Positions 57,842 to 64,000 of a stretch of 64,000 nucleotides of DNA are shown here, piece by piece; positions within the stretch are counted from its first letter, which is position 1; every line of letters begins with the position of its first letter. The notes under the pieces are model-generated. The model was not told the origin of the DNA, did no database searches, and saw only the letters and a program-made list of their open reading frames with translations. A program made the position numbers and the translations under genes. This stretch comes from Saussurea involucrata (lineage: Eukaryota; Streptophyta; Magnoliopsida; Asterales; Asteraceae), in contig CM066314.1 of assembly GCA_033807775.1 (NCBI GenBank), positions 150,339,429 through 150,403,428 of the forward strand, written 5' to 3'.

Positions 57842-58236
57842 TGACTTCAAGGTGCCGATTTACGGGGCGGATCTAATCCGTGAATGATTTTATATGAACA
57901 GATTTGTGGATGATTTATATCGAAAATTATAAACTGTTTTTAAATGCTTTGATAACTGTTAAGAGGGACTCACTAGACCTCATGGTCTAACCCTCGCATT
58001 TTCAAATTAAAACCTTTTCAGGGAAACAGGTAATGAAAGGCTCTGGCAAGTAAGCAGGGCGGTTAGCGAGGAAGCTTGATAGTGTAACGACACTATAGTT
58101 CAATTTAGAATTATTCTCAGTTGTGTAGGTTGTTCCGCCAACCAAATTTTGGATGTTATGTAAGAAATTTTGGGACACGATTTTGGGATGTTTTAATTTT
58201 ATGATTTGCTTGTTTAAAATTGTTTAGGTTGTTATA
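57842..58236 (+). repeat. 5' LTR of element D, right part
   Basis: Continues D's LTR after E. Hairpin at 57974-57989, acceptor-like CCTTTTCAG ending at 58021, LTR end GTTGTTATA (usual C mutated to T) at 58236. Confidence 0.85.
57974..57989 (+). other. Conserved LTR hairpin, element D 5' LTR
   Basis: TAGACC-TCAT-GGTCTA, 247 bp before the LTR end; also at 63898-63913 in the 3' LTR. Confidence 0.7.
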
Positions 58237-61200
58237 ATTGGTATCAGAGCCATAGTTTAAGGGATTTAGGTGACCGGACGAGCCTAAACTTAAACTTTGG
58301 AGTAGAAATCACAACTGAGAATCAGGAAATGCGTTAGGAGGGCACTATTGTAAATATAGGAAGCACGTTAGGAGGGTACTATTGTAGATATAGGACTAAT
58401 AGGGTATCGAGGACAGTCATGTAAGGTAAGTTTGGGATTACACCTGGCCAGTGTAATTGTGAACTTACAGGTACATGTATGTGCTTAATCTGCCTTATTA
58501 TTCAGAAGTTGTAGTCTTATGCTAGCTTATATGTCGTATTCCATCAATCTAGAATGTCAGCAAGATCCCTAAGGGGTAGTTTGAGACCCATTGTTGGGGA
58601 AGTATCGTGAGAGATCATTTATGATGTGATGTATGTATACATCGTAGAGACGGAATGTTGTTTGGAATGTTATGACCCGTCTAGAGGTAGATCTTTGTGG
58701 GATTTAAGAGGATGATTAATTTATTTTGAGTAAGACTCCCAGTTCTGGTGAGTCCCAATTGTAGAAATCGTGGGGTAGATCAGTTGGGATGGTAAGAAGG
58801 ACAGTGTCGAGATCTTAAAAGTGTCAATTCAGGAGCAAGTGGAAGATTAGGGTCCTGACTCTTTAGACGAGCTTATCGGTGACAGTATCAATAAAGGGAA
58901 GATACCCGTGGTGGATTGAAATGGGTAGAGGTAGAATGTGAGATGAATTGGTCAAGACGAAAATAGTATGAAATAGTTGAGTAAGTGGACCGTTGAATGT
59001 ATGTATAGCAAGTTGTTGCAAGACCGAGAGGGCGACCACTGGTCGAAGGTAGAGTGCCAATGATAAGTTGCGTGAGTAAAGCGATTGACCTTGTTTGAGT
59101 GAGTAGCCTTCAAATTGCAAGTAGAGTTTCATGCATTGAGTTCGTACATGTGTACATGAGATTTCTCATAAGTAAAGTAAATGTGTAAATATCAAATTTG
59201 ATCGAATATGAGTCGGCGTGTGCAAGCGTATATTTAAAGAAAAGGCAATTCCATTTGCGTCGCATAATGAAATTTTGGAGCTTAGCAAGTTGCAAAATAC
59301 TTCACACTTTTCATGATAAGTTAAATTGTTGCAAAAGTCAAGAAAACGTTGCCAGCAAAACTTTATAACCAAAATGAGTACTGAAATTGTGATGTCATAT
59401 AAATAAATGTGGGAGCCGACCAGTTTATTTCGTGTCAGTAATTTCTTTCAGAATTTTGTCGTATAAAAAGATTTTCATTCAAAATGTTACTGACGTAACG
59501 ACGTCGTTTTGGTTAAGTAAGATTGCGTTTTTACCTAAAGGTTGCGTGCGAGCGATTCTCGAGATCGTTGTGTAGAGCATCGGAGTTATGAGAGTGTTGG
59601 GGTCATGTGTACCCAAATTGTTTCCGAGTGATGTTTCTTTAAAATGATAAAAGTATGAAATGATTCATTTATCGCGTTGTCATGCATGAAAGCTATGAAC
59701 TCACTAGGTCGTAGAATACTACATTTTAAGCTAAGGAAGAACTCCTAGAGTGGGGAGGTGTTGAACAAATCAGGGGAGAATGTTTGTAGTTTTGGTATTT
59801 GTATTCAAGGGAGGGGTGAGCAGTGGAAGAGTCGGAAGTGGACTTTAGTGTCGGTTGTATGAGGGTCTGTACCCTTGTGCGGTGACTGGAAATACAGTTG
59901 CCGAGGGACGGTTGTGTTCAGGGGAAGGATTAGAAGTCGTCAAGGTGTTGGTATTAGCAACTCGTTATGAGTAGTGTGATGAGGCAACAATGAGATATCC
60001 TCGACGTCGAATAAGAGTCCTAAGGTGATCTGGTGATATTGATGTTACATGAGTTAGTTTTGAAATGAGGGCGTCGGAAAATGAAGTTGTTTATGATATG
60101 TTGGAAGGATTAGGTTCAGTAAGGAAACCATATTAAAGAAAAGGTTAAGAAAGTATCATCAGGTTGACTATTAATGTTGAAGTCGGCAGCTGTGTAAGGT
60201 GGCTGAGGCCAAGGACTTGAACCAGAAGGTTGAGGGAGCACCCTGTAGGAGTGTTAAGATGGTGAAAGACTGATGTTTCAGTTAAGCGTTTTACTCACGA
60301 GGTTTGGAGGGTTCGTAAAGGATAAAGTATTTAGCACAAACGAAGTGAGTGTATAGATCATGTCGACCTAGGAGAGATTGTGCCCTGTCGATGTAATGGT
60401 TTGAAATTGCAAGAACTAGCGAGAAACGAATATGTTAGAGTTAATCAGAAACCCGTGTGTTGTGGTTCAACTAGAGTTGGGCGGGGGGGGGGGGGGGGGA
60501 GACAAAGTAGCGAGATAGACTCGGTTATTTATGCGGGAGAACATGAGAGTAAGTTTGAGTTGTGCACGAATGACCAAGGGAGACCTGGTCTGCAGCGAGA
60601 TGTTATGAGTGGAGAATGTACGGCCGAGTAATGGCAGCAATTGCCTAGATAAATGTGTCAGTCAGTGTTGTAGTAGTGTGACGTTAGGAAGAGGAAGCAT
60701 CAGATGGGAGCCTTTTCGGGGGTCCGGATGAGGTGTACAATTGGTTAATCAAGTTGTTGGAGCACGTGGTTTGTAAGTTGGTGTTGTGATTTGGCTTATG
60801 TCAGGATAGAATGTCGGAGCGGAAGTGAGTGATTACCCAAATAAGAAACCAAGTGTTTTTGATTGTGTGAGTTGCTAAGTAAGTATGTTGTTGAAATCTT
60901 TGGAAGTTTTAGAGAAGACGATGGATGAGTGAGTCTAAGAGGTGGTGTAGTAGATGCTAAATCTCTAAGGAATGTGAATTGTTTCCTTTTGTACGAAAGG
61001 ATTAGTTCGAGTAGGTAACGATTGGAAATCAAGGAGCGTGTAGTGACTTCGATCACCGGTGTCATTTCGAGATAACTAGTTTGGATGCCTCAGGTTAGAA
61101 TTTTGGTTATGTGTACTAATGAGAAAGTGCTATCAGCATGTGGAAAGATCGGAAGAGAGAGACAAGTAACGTTTGGTGGGCGATGCTCCATGTTAGCGTA

Positions 61201-62374
61201 GGGAGGCGAAGATAGTATGTCGGGACAAGCGGGTAGGATGGAAACAGTAAGCTTGGCAGTAACACCGAAAAGGTGGAGTAGTGTGTGTAGATTGTCATCA
61301 GTAAGTGTGCGAACTCCTGAAAAGAATATAGAGGAAGAGGATTTGGGCATGTCTTTGTGCGGGAAAGAAGTGGAAAAAAGGGCAGTTGGATGAGTTGAGT
61401 TGGTGATGTTGTGAGAAACGTTCTAACGAACTGATCGTTCAGTGTAAGCTATTGAGAGCAGCAGGGTGCGATCATGGTTACTCCTCCTAGTTGAGTGGGG
61501 GTAACCGAAGTTATGTTATGTGACTGGACGCTTGTGGCATCCAGTAAGAAGTTGATGGGCCTTCAGGATAAGTTCAATTCGGATAGGTAAGCACTCCAAT
61601 AAGGAATTATAGAGGTTTCCTACTATTAGTCACGTTAAGTGTGAAATGATGATGTGGTGAGAACGTACGAGTTAGTTGTCGAGCGGTAGCCGATGTGATT
61701 TGGGAAGGGAATATGATCTGCATAGACGTATGTCGGTTGGAAGAAGTGATCTAGAATTACATGTAACCCGAGGAGGGAACTCTTAGGTGCGAGTTCGTCA
61801 GGAGGTGCAAGGGTGGCCTTGTGCCAAGTGGTCAGGAGAGTGATGGTTCCTGGTTTTAGAGTCTCGTTGTAGTGGTGGGGATTTTCGGCCAAGTTCCTTC
61901 TTTTAAGGAAGTAAAGGGGTATGAGAGACCGTAAGTAGACGTGTTGAATAACCGTGAGTTCCGACATGGGGACGGGAGCGAGCAAATGGAGGCGCGGGTG
62001 GCCTTGGATTCTTCTAGTGGTGATTAAGCGAGTATAGTATTCGGAGAGGTTGCAAGTAAATAGTGCAAGATGGCACGACATAGCAAAGTGGTGACTCGCC
62101 GAGGGCGGTCCCAATGTATGGCATACGGTTATGTTTCCCATCAGAATAGTTTAGGGTGACCGAGTAGAATTGAGCTGGTTGGATTGAAGAACATAAGGCT
62201 TTTGAGCCTTGAAGTTTAAGAGAAAGGTAAGGTGGACTGAGTCTGTGGATCCGTCGAAGTTATGAAAGTTGAATAGATGGTGCGCGATCTTGAGGTACTC
62301 GATGAGATTTTGAGAAGAAATTTTTAGTGTGTTACACATCTCTTTTGTGGAGAGCCGATGTGGCTATTCTGTAG
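58237..62374 (+). other. Interior of element D, mostly non-coding
   Basis: The primer site TGGTATCAGAGC (58239-58250) and a leader resembling E's are followed by an ORF of only 18 codons (58554-58610, MSARSLRG...). No long ORF follows. From about 58920 to 61200 the sequence aligns with 36650-39060 of element G, and from about 61895 with 31075-31779 of H. A G18 run lies at 60482-60499. Unlike E, there is no recognisable gag, RT or integrase. The source of this shared sequence is unknown. Confidence 0.7.
58437..58457 (+). promoter_or_regulatory. Candidate RNA dimerisation hairpin in the leader of D
   Basis: Same 21 nt as at 51476-51496 of E: seven-pair stem, TGGCCA in the loop. Confidence 0.5.
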
Positions 62375-62593
62375 GAAGATGTTAGTATTGACGAGAAATT
62401 TATGTACGAAGAGGAACCAATGGAAATCGTAGGCAGTAAAGTACGAAAGACGAGGAACAAAGAGATTCGTTTAGTGAAGGCTCAGTGGAGGTATCATAAG
62501 GGACGAGAGGCAACGTGGGAAGTAGAATCAGATATGAAGTCCAGGTACCCTCATCTTCTTGAAAATGGAATTCTGGGGACGGAATTCTCTTGA
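62375..62593 (+). pseudogene. Chromodomain tail remnant of element D
   Basis: About 72 codons after an in-frame TAG: EDVSIDEKF, MYEEEPMEIVG, KTRNKEIRLVK, QWRYHKGREATWEVESDM, YPHLL. They align with the last 60-70 residues of element E's polyprotein with only conservative changes. The stretch is far better preserved than the rest of the interior, which has lost all other pol domains. It ends with a stop in the polypurine region (EFS, then TGA). Either this end was acquired recently by recombination with a coding relative, or its DNA is needed in cis beside the purine tract. Confidence 0.75.
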
Positions 62594-62604
62594 GGGGGGA
62601 GTGT
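62594..62604 (+). other. Polypurine tract of element D
   Basis: GAGGGGGGAG directly before the 3' LTR. Confidence 0.8.
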
Positions 62605-64000
62605 TGTAACGACCAGGACTATTTTTGAGAAGTTTTATGTCTTATGTTAAGTTTTAATAAAAGTGGAAGTTGAGGGGCTAGTTGGTAAATAAGAGATGGA
62701 GTATAAATGGGCACAAAACCCTAGGGGAACATTCTATTCCTGATTGTTGATTGTTGTTGACGGCTGAAGAAGAAAGAATAGAGAGAAAGAACAAGAAGGA
62801 GAAAGGGAGAAGGAAAGAAGGAGGAAGAAAGAGAGTTAGAGCAAGTGAGAAGAAAGAGATTCCAGATTATTGGAGAGGAAAGGAAGGTGTTCTTAATTCT
62901 CAATCAAACAGGTAATCTCCTCTTTTCATCCATAATCTGTGGATTGTTGTTTAGATGTTTATCTTTTGGGGTTTTTGTTAAAAGTTGAGTTTGAAGTCAA
63001 GTGGGAGAGATTAAGCGTCAAATCATGTATTTGCAGCTAAGGTTTCGGTATTAGTTGAGTTTAGTGATCTTAATATTGTTACCAATGTTTAATTCGTGGG
63101 ATCTTAAGCTAATCTGTGATTTTTGATTCAATAAGAGGTCAGGTCGGCGTCCGGAAAGTCTTCTGGACATCCGGATACGTTAAGCAGGTTGAATGTTTCC
63201 AGATACGGAAACTGTCCGGATGAGAGGGGTATCCGGTAAGTGTTTGTCCGGTAAGTATAAGTGTTCGATGAGTCTAGTGTCCGGTAAGTAGGAAGTACCC
63301 GGGACTTAGTGATGTCCGGAATGTTATGTCGTCCGGAAAGTGTGGTTGTCCGGGATATGGTGTCGTCCGAAAAGTGTGGTTGTCCGGAAAGGAGTTGTGT
63401 CCGGAAAGTTAAGTGATCAGCTTATGTTCTGTCTATTTATTCAGGAAAACCAATTGGGAGTCGGGAACAGATTAGAAAAGAGAAGTAAGAGCTTCAGGTG
63501 AGTTTTCTGACTAAAATGCATGACTTTTAACGTGTTTTCTAAAACGAGTACATGATGAGAAATGCCATGTTTTTTTCTTGTGCTTTTGATTGCATGAAAG
63601 TTGTTTACAGTTTTAAATGGGATGTATGCATACATTGTTTGAGATGTAAATTGGCCAAGTCGGGGGGTGTGGCCCGCCAGCTCGTGTCGGGAGGTGTCAC
63701 CCGTTTATGCCAGGGGTAGTATGGCCCTGTAAGGCAGCATGAGACTGACTCGTTGTCACCCTAGGGTGACTTCAGGGTGCCGATTTATGGGCGGATCTAA
63801 TCCGTGAATGATTTTATATGAACAAATTTGTGGATGATTTATATCGAAAATTATAAACTGTTTTTAAATGCTTTGATAACTGTTAAGAGGGACTCACTAG
63901 ACCTCATGGTCTAACCCTCGCATTTTCAAATTAAAACCTTTTCAGGGAAACAGGTAATGAAAGGCTCTGGCAAGTAAGCAGGGCGGTTAGCGAGGAAGCT
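62605..64000 (+). repeat. 3' LTR of element D, cut by window end
   Basis: Matches 48567-49692 plus 57842-58074. It carries an extra GTCCG(A/G)AAAGTGTGGTT unit of about 30 bp near 63350-63385 within its TCCGG cluster. GTGAGT at 63498-63503, hairpin 63898-63913, CAG ending at 63945. Confidence 0.88.

Noticed and set aside
1..64000. CRISPR arrays, operons, bacterial promoters, rRNA genes or host protein genes
   Set aside because: No regular spacer-repeat array or such gene was seen; all features fit plant transposable elements.

Overview
This is a plant nuclear repeat region, most likely from a large-genome eudicot; the sequence does not let me name the species. No host gene was recognised in 64 kb. 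Almost everything is LTR retrotransposon DNA nested in LTR retrotransposon DNA. The evidence is primer-binding sites complementary to plant tRNA-iMet and tRNA-Asp, polypurine tracts, TG...CA LTR ends and 5-bp target-site duplications. All coding regions are broken by stops or frameshifts. I read four lineages: Ty1/copia SIRE/Maximus-like, Ty3/gypsy Athila-like, Ty3/gypsy Tekay/Del-like chromovirus, and chromovirus-derived elements with non-coding interiors.

Left block (1-33517). The outermost layer is element H, a chromovirus-type element of which only the last 0.7 kb of interior (31058-31779) and the 3' LTR (31780-33517) are visible. Athila-like element A (minus strand) sits in H. Its 5' LTR is split into 17139-17289 and 29606-31057 because a second Athila-like element, B (17290-29605, minus strand), inserted into it with a CAAGA duplication. 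A's third ORF is cut at 9533 by a SIRE-like copia element (1-9532, plus strand, 5' end outside the window). Both Athila-like elements have the order gag-protease-RT-RNase H-integrase followed by an extra coiled-coil ORF.

Middle block (33518-48566). Element G (34445-41872) has nearly identical 1.73-kb LTRs and a 4-kb interior without meaningful ORFs. It inserted into a solo LTR, F (about 33863-42855), with a GATAG duplication. From 42856 to 48566 there is AT-rich DNA with inverted-repeat MITEs, (TA)n tracts, one SINE with a 16-bp duplication, a LINE 3'-end remnant and short tandem repeats.

Right block (48567-64000). Element D (plus strand) has a mostly non-coding interior that keeps only a chromodomain tail. 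Its 5' LTR is split by element E (49693-57836, TAGGG duplication), a young Tekay-like chromovirus. E's gag-pol is disabled by one probable frameshift and one stop codon, and I saw only two differences between its LTRs.

The most notable signals are: (i) a covarying hairpin about 250-320 bp from the 3' end of all five chromovirus-type LTR families, lying inside an intron-like GTGAGT...CAG interval; (ii) a hairpin with a self-complementary TGGCCA loop in the leaders of D and E, resembling a retroviral dimerisation site; (iii) a long non-coding interior shared by G and D, and at its 3' end by H, although their LTRs differ; and (iv) short words heavily over-used within one element family (CGCTGA in the copia, CCCACTGTG in the Athila-like pair, TCCGG in chromovirus LTRs).
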